Source: Lentisphaeria bacterium (GTDB taxonomy: Bacteria; Verrucomicrobiota; Lentisphaeria; Oligosphaerales; Oligosphaeraceae). Taken from it: a stretch of DNA of 64,000 nt. The stretch lies in the NCBI GenBank assembly GCA_024405215.1, contig JAKSPB010000002.1, positions 1 through 64,000 of the forward strand, in the 5' to 3' direction. The translations under genes were made by a program, and so were the position numbers. Under the pieces are notes generated by a model. That model saw only the letters and a program-made list of their open reading frames with translations. It was not told the DNA's origin and did no database searches. Below, in pieces: positions 1 through 8,800 of the stretch. Position 1 is the stretch's first letter, and every line of letters begins with the position of its first letter.

Positions 1-117
1 CCCGTCGGACCCGTCGGACTTGTCGGACCCGTCGGACCCGTCGGACCCGTCGGACTTGTCGGACCCGTCGGACCCGTCGGACCCGTCGGACCCGTCGGAC
101 CCGTCGGACCCGTCGGA
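1..117. repeat. 9-bp tandem array, 13 units
   Basis: Thirteen back-to-back 9-bp units. Eleven read CCCGTCGGA and units 3 and 7 read CTTGTCGGA. The array starts at the window edge, so it may continue upstream. Its last base directly abuts the stop codon of the Dabb gene on the minus strand. Any translation (SDP repeats on the plus strand) is a by-product of the 9-bp period. A degenerate relative lies at 37086-37130 in the opposite orientation. Confidence 0.95.
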
Positions 118-414
118 TCAGAAGTCCAGGCAGAGACGTGTCTGGGTGAAGGGGCGCACCTTGGTGTTGGCCACGGTCACGTGGGCGGGGTGGACGGCGT
201 AGACCTTCAGGCATTCTTCGTTTTCGAAGGTGCAGTCCAGCATGAGGTCGGCGTTGGAACTGGGAAGGGATTCTGTCTGGACATGGATGGAGAGCAACCC
301 GGGGATGATTCCCTGGAGGCCTTCCAGTCCTTCTTTGATTCCAGCTTTGATGGCGGCCTTTTCCGCGTCGGAGTAGCCGTCCTTGAGTTTCCAGAGAATG
401 ATGTGCTTGACCAT
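118..414 (-). CDS. Dabb (stress-responsive A/B barrel) domain protein
   Basis: 98-aa single-domain protein. The N-terminal strand [10 protein letters not shown] (residues 4-13) and the later stretch [20 protein letters not shown] followed by HPAH (about 55-80) are the signature of the Dabb family, small dimeric ferredoxin-like barrels of about 95-110 residues found as stand-alone proteins in bacteria and plants. The biochemical role of most bacterial members is unknown. There is no signal peptide, so it is probably cytosolic. It starts 3 bases after the stop of the sugar-kinase gene upstream on the same strand, so the two are surely cotranscribed and it may serve the same sugar pathway (inference). 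Its stop codon touches the 9-bp repeat array. Confidence 0.85.
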   Translation of the reverse strand: MVKHIILWKLKDGYSDAEKAAIKAGIKEGLEGLQGIIPGLLSIHVQTESLPSSNADLMLDCTFENEECLKVYAVHPAHVTVANTKVRPFTQTRLCLDF

Positions 415-417
415 GGT

Positions 418-1560
418 TTACTTCCGGTATTTGCTGGCGCAACCTTGAACAATGGAGTTCATGGCGTCCATTTTGACAACCATGTCTTTTGCCAGGGCGA
501 TCTGGCATTTGGCGCGAATCAGGTTGTGCCGCGGGATTCGCGTCTTGAAGTATTTGTCGCCGTTGATGTAGTCGTCCAGGAAGCGCGTGGCCAGTTCGCA
601 GGCCAGCGCGAAGCAGGAGAGTCCCAGGGTGTCGATTTCGTTTTGCGTGAGCGTCTTTGCCGTCTGGCTGAGGAAGCCGTCGGCGAAGGCCCAGTAGGTG
701 TTCAGGTCCACGCCGGTTCGCTCCAGGTCCTGGCTGTCTTCCTCGGTGAAGTTCGCGGCGAAGCGGATGGCGTCTCCGAAGTCGTGTCCCACCAGGCCGG
801 GCATGACGGTGTCCAGGTCGACGACGACTAGCGCCTGGTGGGTCTCGGCGTCAAAGAGGACGTTGTTGATCTTGGTGTCGTTATGGGTGACGCGCAGGGG
901 CAACTCGCCTTGCAGCAGGAGATCCGTGAGGCGGCAGGCCTGCTCCTTGACGGAAAGCAGGTAGTCGATTTCCGGACGGACGGAGGCGACGCGTCCGCAG
1001 GGGTCCACGGAGATGTCCGCCTCGAATTGCGCATAGCGCTTGCGGGTATTGTGGAAATCCGGAATTGTGTAGTAGAGCTTTGAGGGATCGAAGTCCGCGA
1101 GGGCCATCTGGAAGTCACCAAAGGCCTCGCCTGCGTTGTGGACGATGTTCAGGTCGTTGCAGCTGTTGAAGGTGACCGAGGGGACGTAGTTGATGATACG
1201 CCACATGTTGTCGCCGTCTTGCAGGTAGGTCTTCCGTTCCCCCGTGACTTCCGTGTGATGGAAATGGAGGTTGATGCCATTCGGACGCTTGGCGCGGACG
1301 AACTCCGTCACGGCGTCAATATTTCCCATGACCTTGATGGGTTCGCGGAAGGCGAAGGTGTTGATTTTCTGGGCGAGGTAGGGCTTGATATGGGCCAGCC
1401 CGGTGCCATCGTCCATGATGTAGTTGATCTTGTAGGTCTCGTTGACATTTCCCATGCAGATTTCCTCATAGGAAAAGAAAAGGCCTGGCAAACGGAACGC
1501 CTGGCCTATCTGCTGAAGTTTTCGGACGAGATCCTGGTTGATTTGATTGGTGTTGGTCAT
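418..1560 (-). CDS. APH-fold sugar kinase, N-acetylhexosamine 1-kinase (NahK)-like
   Basis: 380-aa protein of the aminoglycoside-phosphotransferase fold. The catalytic loop reads RVTHNDTKINNVLFD (about residues 222-236), with the metal-binding VDLDTVMPG about 15 residues later and DFGDAIRF after it. AFGDFQ, the late RFLDDY..GD.YF.T..P.HNL.R block and the overall length match bifidobacterial NahK, which phosphorylates GlcNAc or GalNAc at C1 when mucin- or milk-type disaccharides are salvaged. The exact substrate cannot be read from sequence. It is first in a two-gene minus-strand unit with the Dabb gene. A kinase of this type fits with the fucosidase and secreted hydrolases elsewhere in the window. 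Confidence 0.8.
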   Translation of the reverse strand: MTNTNQINQDLVRKLQQIGQAFRLPGLFFSYEEICMGNVNETYKINYIMDDGTGLAHIKPYLAQKINTFAFREPIKVMGNIDAVTEFVRAKRPNGINLHFHHTEVTGERKTYLQDGDNMWRIINYVPSVTFNSCNDLNIVHNAGEAFGDFQMALADFDPSKLYYTIPDFHNTRKRYAQFEADISVDPCGRVASVRPEIDYLLSVKEQACRLTDLLLQGELPLRVTHNDTKINNVLFDAETHQALVVVDLDTVMPGLVGHDFGDAIRFAANFTEEDSQDLERTGVDLNTYWAFADGFLSQTAKTLTQNEIDTLGLSCFALACELATRFLDDYINGDKYFKTRIPRHNLIRAKCQIALAKDMVVKMDAMNSIVQGCASKYRK

Positions 1561-1647
1561 GTCGTGATTCCGAAATCTGTTCTCCCAAAGATATCCGTTC
1601 TTAATTTAACCACTCAAAAAGACTTGGTAGGGAAAAGAAGGAACTGA

Positions 1648-1663
1648 GGCTTTTGCAAAAGCC
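1648..1663. repeat. Perfect palindrome GGCTTTTGCAAAAGCC
   Basis: A 16-bp perfect inverted repeat in intergenic DNA. Related imperfect palindromes with the same TTTGCAA core occur at 13636-13661, 16043-16064 and 16513-16534, always between genes. This suggests a dispersed REP-like element or a protein-binding site. Confidence 0.6.
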
Positions 1664-1871
1664 GTTTGGGGAGACTCCCGTTCTTTCTGGACGGTTCCTC
1701 CCAGGCCTGTCCTCTGCTGCTCCGGCGAAGGATAATGCTTTGCGTCGTAGTGGTTTGCCGCCTTGGTGCATTGGGGGCGAGGCGCCACGGAATCCCGGCA
1801 AAGGGAAAACTGCCTTCAAATGGACTCTGCAACGGCAACGGGGCTTCTTGTAAAAAAAAATCTTGTTTTCC

Positions 1872-1900
1872 TTGCAAAAGAAAACTTGTTGTGTTATATT
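1872..1900 (+). promoter_or_regulatory. Candidate sigma70-type promoter
   Basis: TTGCAA (1872-1877) and TATATT (1895-1900) are separated by 17 bases, upstream of the 80-aa protein gene. Predicted transcription would begin near 1907 and give a leader of roughly 95 nucleotides containing the hairpin at 1937-1969. Promoter rules for this phylum are poorly known, so this is only a fit to the general consensus. Confidence 0.4.
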
Positions 1901-1936
1901 AGGGGCACTTGTTAAGAGTTTAATGTGTGAACGTTT

Positions 1937-1969
1937 GTGATTTCCCTCGAGGGATTTCACTTTTTTTTT
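1937..1969 (+). terminator. Terminator-like hairpin in the leader
   Basis: GTGATTTCCC and GGGATTTCAC pair around a TCGA loop as two 4-bp helices split by a 2x2 internal loop, followed directly by nine T residues (1961-1969). It sits between the candidate promoter and the start codon of the 80-aa gene, an attenuator-like position. It could instead end a transcript arriving from upstream. Confidence 0.45.
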
Positions 1970-1996
1970 CTCTTCTCCCTCTACATTTAAGGAAAC

Positions 1997-2239
1997 ATGA
2001 CAATGACTGAAAAAAAGGAAATCTTCGCCGACGGCATGGGACAGATCCACTTTGCCGGCAATATGGTCCGCTTCGACTTCGTTACCCTCCAGCCCGGTGA
2101 AAACGGCGCGGCGCCTACTCCGGAAAGCAACGTGCGTGTCATCATGCCTCCCCAGGGCTTCCTCGCCGCTTTCAATTCCATGCAGCAGCTCATCGACAAG
2201 CTCGTCGAGGCAGGCGTCCTCCAGAAGAACGAGAAGTAG
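1997..2239 (+). CDS. Conserved-looking small protein, 80 aa, unknown function
   Basis: I do not recognise a family with certainty. The order of elements (a short FDFVTLQPG strand region, then RVIMPPQGFLAAFNSMQQLIDKL and a helix to the C-terminus) recalls small DUF3467-like proteins, but this is a loose resemblance. It is probably cytosolic, with no signal peptide or membrane segment. The ATG at 1997 is 3 bases from an AAGGA (1989-1993); the in-frame ATG at 2003 has a better 9-base spacing and is the likelier true start, giving 78 aa. It is preceded by a promoter candidate and a terminator-like hairpin, and followed after 18 bases by a doubtful ORF. Confidence 0.7.
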   Translation: MTMTEKKEIFADGMGQIHFAGNMVRFDFVTLQPGENGAAPTPESNVRVIMPPQGFLAAFNSMQQLIDKLVEAGVLQKNEK

Positions 2240-2257
2240 TTTTCGATAGCCGTCCCC

Positions 2258-2647
2258 GTGAATTTCATCACACTCACAATTCAGAATGACTGGCAGACTC
2301 CCGCAATGGCGGGATTCACGCTTTGCCAGTCGACGGAGCAGACCTTCAGTTCCCTGTGCGACTGCCTGATCAGCGGCGCAGAGGAGATGATTCGGTCTGT
2401 TCCCATTGGCGTGTGGTGGAATTCCTGTGCCGAAATCGGAATCATCGGAAGTCTGACAGAGGCGAACTACAGATTCAGAGAAGAATGTTCCGCACTCTTC
2501 GAGAATCTGGTCGTCACTGTTCGTGCGGCTTGGAACTGGCTCTTCGAACGGTTCACTAAAACTGCCCGAAAGGTAGTGTACAATGTTCGCGAGAACATTC
2601 TGACTGCACGGACTGTTCTGCAGACTACACGGCGAATGAGGATATAG
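2258..2647 (+). CDS. Hypothetical protein, 129 aa (doubtful)
   Basis: Open frame from a GTG 18 bases after the stop of the preceding gene. G/C-ending codons are common, as in neighbouring real genes, and the protein has a mixed hydrophobic/aromatic composition with a Trp pair in a weakly hydrophobic stretch (about residues 45-65) and a basic, Arg-rich C-terminus. No family is recognised and there is no clear ribosome-binding site. An antisense frame (2467-3012) overlaps it but runs into the start of the giant gene. It could be a real second gene of a small operon or a chance frame. Confidence 0.35.
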   Translation: MNFITLTIQNDWQTPAMAGFTLCQSTEQTFSSLCDCLISGAEEMIRSVPIGVWWNSCAEIGIIGSLTEANYRFREECSALFENLVVTVRAAWNWLFERFTKTARKVVYNVRENILTARTVLQTTRRMRI

Positions 2648-2685
2648 GAACTTCTCTTCATGAACGCCCATTCCACATCATACAC

Positions 2686-2740
2686 ACACGAAAAGGCTTC
2701 GGAGGCGATGGTGACATCTGCCGCGGGAGCCTTTTCGTGT
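2686..2740 (+). promoter_or_regulatory. Long-stem hairpin upstream of the giant gene
   Basis: A 13-bp perfect inverted repeat, ACACGAAAAGGCT (2686-2698) and AGCCTTTTCGTGT (2728-2740), encloses a 29-base loop. It lies about 70 bases before the ATG of the 3067-aa gene. No long T-run follows, so it may be a weak terminator for the upstream small genes or an RNA structure in the leader of the giant gene. Confidence 0.55.
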
Positions 2741-2808
2741 TTGCATAATGGGAATGAATTGCATTGAATGACAACCCTAACGTCAAATCTTTGACAAGGA
2801 ACTAGGAA

Positions 2809-5800
2809 ATGGCTACTTACGATGTTACAGTTGGAAGCGGGCAAACAGTCTACGGTCAGAAAGACAGTAGTAACCGCGATATGCGTTCGTATCTGGTCCA
2901 AAGTGGTGGAACGCTGGATGTGCAATGCAAGGCCTGGAAACCTAACAAGACGATCACAATTGAACCAGGCGGACGTCTCATTAAAGATGGAGCTTTTGAA
3001 ACTTGGACCCATATTCAGTCCACGGTCACCATTGGGACAGACGGAAGTGAAACCAGATCAAAGCTTAGTCAGAGTTCTTCTGCTTATCCGTGGTCAATTT
3101 CCACACTTTACAATGGCAAATTGTATGCCTACAGCACCGATATCTGGCTGGGGGACATGGGAGCAGTCGGTACAGTCAATCTCAAGGATTGCACCGTGAA
3201 ATTGGATGGTATCCTTGCCACGGGGGTGAATAGCTTCTATAAACAGACATTCACAAACACCACGGTGACAGTCAAGGGACATGCCATTCGGAAAGAGGCA
3301 ACGTATTTCAGCGCGGAAGGAACCATTCTTGGATTGACATTGGATAATTCCACCATCACCGTTGATGACGGTGATGCGGACACGGTGGCCGAAAAGGTCG
3401 TCTTTAAGACCACCACCATGAAGAACAACTCGTCCGTTACGGTTGAATCCGGCACTTATGTGGAAGTTGCATCTGGCAATACAGTAACAATGGATGCAAC
3501 CAGCAAACTGAACGTCGGAACCCTGACCAACAAGGGCAAGCTGTCTCTGGTGGCAGGCGATGCAAGCACCGCTTCTGTCAATCTCACAGGCTATGCAGGC
3601 ACTGGTACCATCACCGTTGACATGAAGAATGCAACGGAAGCGATGTACCTTCTGATCGACAGCACTGGTGCCTCAATGACTCTCGCTGACTACGGCACTC
3701 TGACATTTACCAACAACACCAATGGCTATCATGGACTGGTCATCAACAACGACCTCTATGCGGCGAACATTAATCCGGACATGTCTGTCATCGCCGTCAA
3801 CGCTGCCTGGACCGACAAGACTGTCGGCGAGGCCATCGCCATTGGCGACAAGACCTACTATTTCGGCGTCAATGCGTTCGACCAGATGGCCAAGTTTATT
3901 CCGTCTCTGGAAGGCGGAACAATCATCGCCTACGGCAACGGCAAGGTCGCCGCTACCGAAACCACAGCTGGCGAAGGCATTGAAATCAATAATTCCGGAA
4001 CATACAGCATCTCCGGTGAAGAATGGAGCGATCTGGGTTATCTGCAGCTCAATTCCGAAAAGGCCGTGCTTGATGAACGCATCGTTGTCAATATCGACGA
4101 TTCCAATCTGGTGGCCAACAAGGTCCAGGCCCGCCGTGACGCAGACTACTACATCACCAACTCCCACCTTGATTTCAACAACAACACGCCTTCCCGCGGC
4201 TATACCTGCATCTACGCGAACTCCACGCTGAACCTGACCAATTCCGTCTACGGATATAATGCCTACGTCGGTAACAGCGCCGACATTGTTGCCGGACGCG
4301 CCGGCATTGATGCAACCAAGATTGGTCCCATGGACAACAAGGCGAAGAGCGCCATGCAGATTTGCGGCAAGCTGATTGCCGACAACTCCACCCTCCTGAC
4401 CGTGACAGGCGATGATACCATCGGCTTCGGTGTTCTGGACAAGGGCTATGTGGAACTCAAAGATTCAGTGCTGTATGCAGGCGCCATCGCCGTTGGTCTC
4501 GCACAGAGCGATGCAAAGAAGAAGAGCCAGGACACGGGCGTGGATGTTGCCACGATGGTTCTGGACAACTCCGTGCTGATTCGCCAGCATGCCGACAACT
4601 TCAAACTGGACATCGGATATTCCAGTGGCGTCAATGGCAAGCTGATCGTCAAGAACGACAGTCTGGTTGACCGCGCCGATGCGCCGATGAAGATTGCCGC
4701 CGGCAGCGAACTGGAAGTCAGTGGCTCCACGGTCAAAGTTTCCGCGCTGAACAACGCTGGCACCATCACCATCGACGCCACAAGCCAGATTATCGCAACC
4801 TCCTTCAGTGGCGCCAACGGGACCATCACCGTCGACATGACTGGTGCTTCCGGTGATCTCGTCAAGCTCTTTGACGTCACCGGCACAGGCGATTCCACCT
4901 TCGGCAGCTACAGCCTTGCCGCCGGCAAGGCTAACGGCTATGCGCTTCTTGCCATGGACAACGATCTCTACGCTATCAAGGCCGATCTTTCTAATCTTGT
5001 TGTCAATGCAGAATGGAGCGGAACTGTTGCAGGCACGACCATCACTGTTGATACTGTTGACTACATTTACGGCGTCAATGCGTTCGACAACATGGCAGGC
5101 GCTGCTAAGGCAGCCTTGACTGCCGGTGAATCCAATATCAAGGTCATGGGCAACGCCCCGATCGTTGCGGGCAGTGCCTTCGGCGACCAAGATGTTACCA
5201 TCACAGGCAACGCCACATTCAAGTGGAATCCATGGATGTACATCGGCCGTGACGCTTCACAGGCTTTTACCACGCCAGACGCGACGGTTACCTTCGACGG
5301 CGCGACCATTGCGCGTGATCCTGCCAATGGCGACCAGAGCATCCACGTCTCCGGTGCCAAGAAGAACTCCACTTCCACCGGCAACGGCACTCTGAACATC
5401 GTCAATGGCAGCGACATCACTACCGAACACATCGTCGACAGAAATGTCATCAATCTCACAGACAGTAAGTTGACTGTGACAAACTACATCAACGTCCATG
5501 GCCGTGATGCAAGTGAATCTGTCAGTGGCGAAGATGACACCGCATATCTGAATGTTGAGAACTCCACCCTCAAGATCACTGGCCAGCCGTTGGAAATCGG
5601 ACAGGAAGGAAAGGGAATCGTCAATCTGACCGACTCCACGCTTGAGACCAATAGCATCTATGCGATGGCCAAGGGCACTCTCAATGTCACCGACTCTACG
5701 GTGAGTGTGAGCGGCGCGTTTACCAACAAGGGCAACTTCACGTTCAACTATGGCAGCACAATCTCCGTAGGTTCCTTCAATGGCGCCGATGGTACCATCA

Positions 5801-8800
5801 CCGTGGATATGACCGGCGCAGATCCAGATAATGCTTTCCAAATCAAGCTGGTGGATGTCACTGGCACTGGTGCATCGGATTTCGGTAACTACAGCATGGC
5901 TTCTGGAAAGGACAACGGCTACTCGCTGGTGGTTATTGACAATGACCTCTGCGCCATGGCAGCCGACACCTCCGTCCTTGTTGTCAATGCCGCCTATAGC
6001 GACAAGACCAATGGCGAGCCCATCATTCTTGGCAACAGAGTCTACTACTACGGTGTCAACGCCTTCTCCAACATGGCTGACGCAGCAAAGGCCGCAAAGA
6101 CTGGTGCTGACACCGAGATCCAGATCAAGGGCACAGACCCCATTGTTTCTGGCAGCGCCTTCGGCGACCAGAACATCACCATCAAGGGCAATGGCACATT
6201 CCAGTGGCAGGGCTGGATGTTCATCGGCCGCGACGCTTCTCAGGCAGTCTCCACAAAGGACGCAACGGTTACCTTCGACGGCGCAACCATCGCACGCGCC
6301 GCTTCTTCTGGCGACCAGAGCATCCACGTCTCCGGACAGGAAGGCGACGGCTCCTCCAAGGGCAATGGCACCCTGAACATCACCAACGGCAGCGATATCG
6401 CCACCGACTGGATCGTCAATAAGAACATCATCAACATCGACAAGGGCAGCAAGCTCACCACGAATTTCTTTGGCATCGCCGGTCGTCCCGCTTCCGAAAC
6501 TCCCACCGGCGAAGATGCCACTGCAATTCTCAACGTTGATGCCGCCACCGTGAACGTGGGCAATAATGCCTTCGGCCTCAAGCTCGGCAACGAGGGCAAC
6601 GGCATCGTCAATCTGACCAACGGCGCAGTACTCAACGCCACCAGCATCCTCAACGAAGCAAAGGGCACCATCAATGTGGATGGCTCCACACTGACCGCAA
6701 CTGGCACAGTGACAAACGCAGGCACCATCACCATCGATGCCACCAGCGTCTTCTCCGCCGCCGCCTTCAGCGGCGCCAACGGCACCATCACCGTGGACAT
6801 GACCGATGCAACAGACAGCACCATCATGCTGGTGAATGTCACCGGCACTGGCAACTCCAATTTCGGTGACTACTCATTCGTCACTGGAAAGGACAATGGC
6901 TACACTCTGGTGGTCATTGACAATGACCTCTATGCCTCCACTGCCAATATCTCACGTCTGGTTGTTGACGCGGCATGGAGCACAAAGAACATTGGCGAAA
7001 AGGTTTACACCGACACCACAACAGGAGAGGAGTTCTTCTATGGCGTCAATGCCTTCGACAAGTTCTTCAGCGCAGTCCAGATGGCGGCGGATAGAACTGA
7101 GGTCAAGCGCATCACAGTTCTCAGCAACATCACCGAGACCATCGCGAACGACTACGAGATCGGTCAGGATCTTGTCATTGACACTGTGGCTGACGGCAAT
7201 GTGGTCATCGATGCGAATAGCAACGATACCTGGGCAATGATGAGCGTCAAAAGCGCAAGCGGCTCGATCACCATCGAGAAGGGTGTCGAAATCAAGAATG
7301 TCAGACAGTGGATTGTCGGATACTACGAAGCAGACAATGCGGCGCATACACTGAACATCAACGGCAAGCTGACCATGGGCCAGATGGCTCTCTGGAGCGC
7401 CAATTCCAAGGCTGCAGGCACCGTGAACATCAATTCGGACGCCGATGTCTATATGGCTATGGGCGACGGTGTGGTTGACTTCCGCGACAATGCCGCAGTC
7501 AACGTGACTGGCACACTTGCCGATACAAAGGATGAGACTCTCGCTTCAGCAAAGAAGCAGCTGCATGGCGGTTATATCCAGATTCGTCCACAGGCTGGTG
7601 TGGAGAACTCCTTCAACCTGAAGGATACCTACGTTGGCGATGTTGCATGGATGAGAGAGAACACCAATGGTGCAACTGGCAAGTTCACCATGAACATGGA
7701 CAACTCCGCGCTGTCTCTTGGAAGCATCAATCTGTCCAGCGTCAACGCAACCCTGAATGTGGAGAACGGCAGCCGCCTGCTGACTGCCAACGAGGCAGCT
7801 CTCGGCTCCAGTGCCTCCATCAATCTTGAGGACTCCGAGTTCAAGGCCGGCACACTCACTAACAATGGTGCTGTGAATGTCTACGGCGAAAGCAAGCTGA
7901 ACATTGCGGCGGCCACAGGCAATGCCATCGCTCTGCAGGATGGTGCAACGCTGGCCGATTCCAACATGGGTGGTGCAGTCAGCGCCTACGGTGCAGCCAC
8001 CATTACGGCCAGCACCATCACAGGAGCTGTTAATGTTGGCTACAACGGCTACGACACTGCAGCCGACACACTGACCTTCGTTGGTGAAAACAAGACTGGT
8101 GCCCTCTATGTTGGACGCGATGCAGAAAGCGATCTCGTGGATACGCTGAACTTCGCGGCTGATTCAGAGACGACCACCTCTGGCAACCTCTACATTCGCC
8201 ATACCGGCAACGTCAACGTGGCCAGCGGAGCCAAGGCTAACGTATTCGGCTATCTGCTGAACTACGGTACGGTCAACGTGACCGACGCCGAACTCACTGT
8301 GGTTCCTCGCACCGACGGCGCCTCCGAACTGGTGGTCACCGGCCGTCCCAACAAGAAAGCCAACGGGGGTGCCAAGATGACGGTGGATGGCTCCACTGTC
8401 ACCGCGGGCATCCTCTCCGTTGGCCAAACTACCGGCGGACATATCGGCACCGAGAATGACGACAGCGGCAGCGGCGAAGTCACCCTGAAGAACGGCTCTG
8501 TGATGAACCTGACCGGCAACAATGGCGTGGCACTCTTCATCCAGGAGCGCTTCGATGGTATGGAAGCCGTCAAGATGGACATTGACGCCTCCACGGTCAA
8601 TGCCACAGGCTCCGCCGCAATCGGTGCCAATTCGGAGTTGAATGTATCCAATGGTGCAAAGATGACAGTCACCGGCGCGCTGACCAACGCAGGTACCATC
8701 ACCATTGACACAGAGTCCGACTTCAAGGTTACTGGCCTTACCACCAATTCCGGAACCATCGTCATTGATGCAGCCAACTTCGCTGGTGGCACAAAGAAAG

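Larger units (their letters stand above)
1561..1996. other. Intergenic region with repeat remnants and a leader
   Basis: This 436-base spacer lies between the minus-strand kinase and the plus-strand 80-aa protein gene. It holds a perfect 16-bp palindrome (1648-1663), a 14-bp sequence TTCAAATGGACTCT (about 1817-1830) whose inverse recurs at about 13804-13817, a sigma70-like promoter candidate (1872-1900) and a terminator-like hairpin (1937-1969). A 356-codon ORF runs through it on the minus strand (1601-2671), but it covers these elements and the 80-aa gene and shows no recognisable domain. Confidence 0.6.

Noticed and set aside
1-117. CRISPR array
   Set aside because: The repeats are 9 bp with no unique spacers, and no cas genes are present in the window.
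20-202. Small plus-strand ORF with SDP repeats
   Set aside because: Produced by the 9-bp tandem array, whose period is a multiple of three; no support as a protein.
1601-2671. A 356-codon minus-strand frame over the leader and the 80-aa gene
   Set aside because: It runs through palindromes and the terminator-like hairpin and has low-complexity, unrecognisable sequence; the plus-strand small gene has a promoter and ribosome-binding site.
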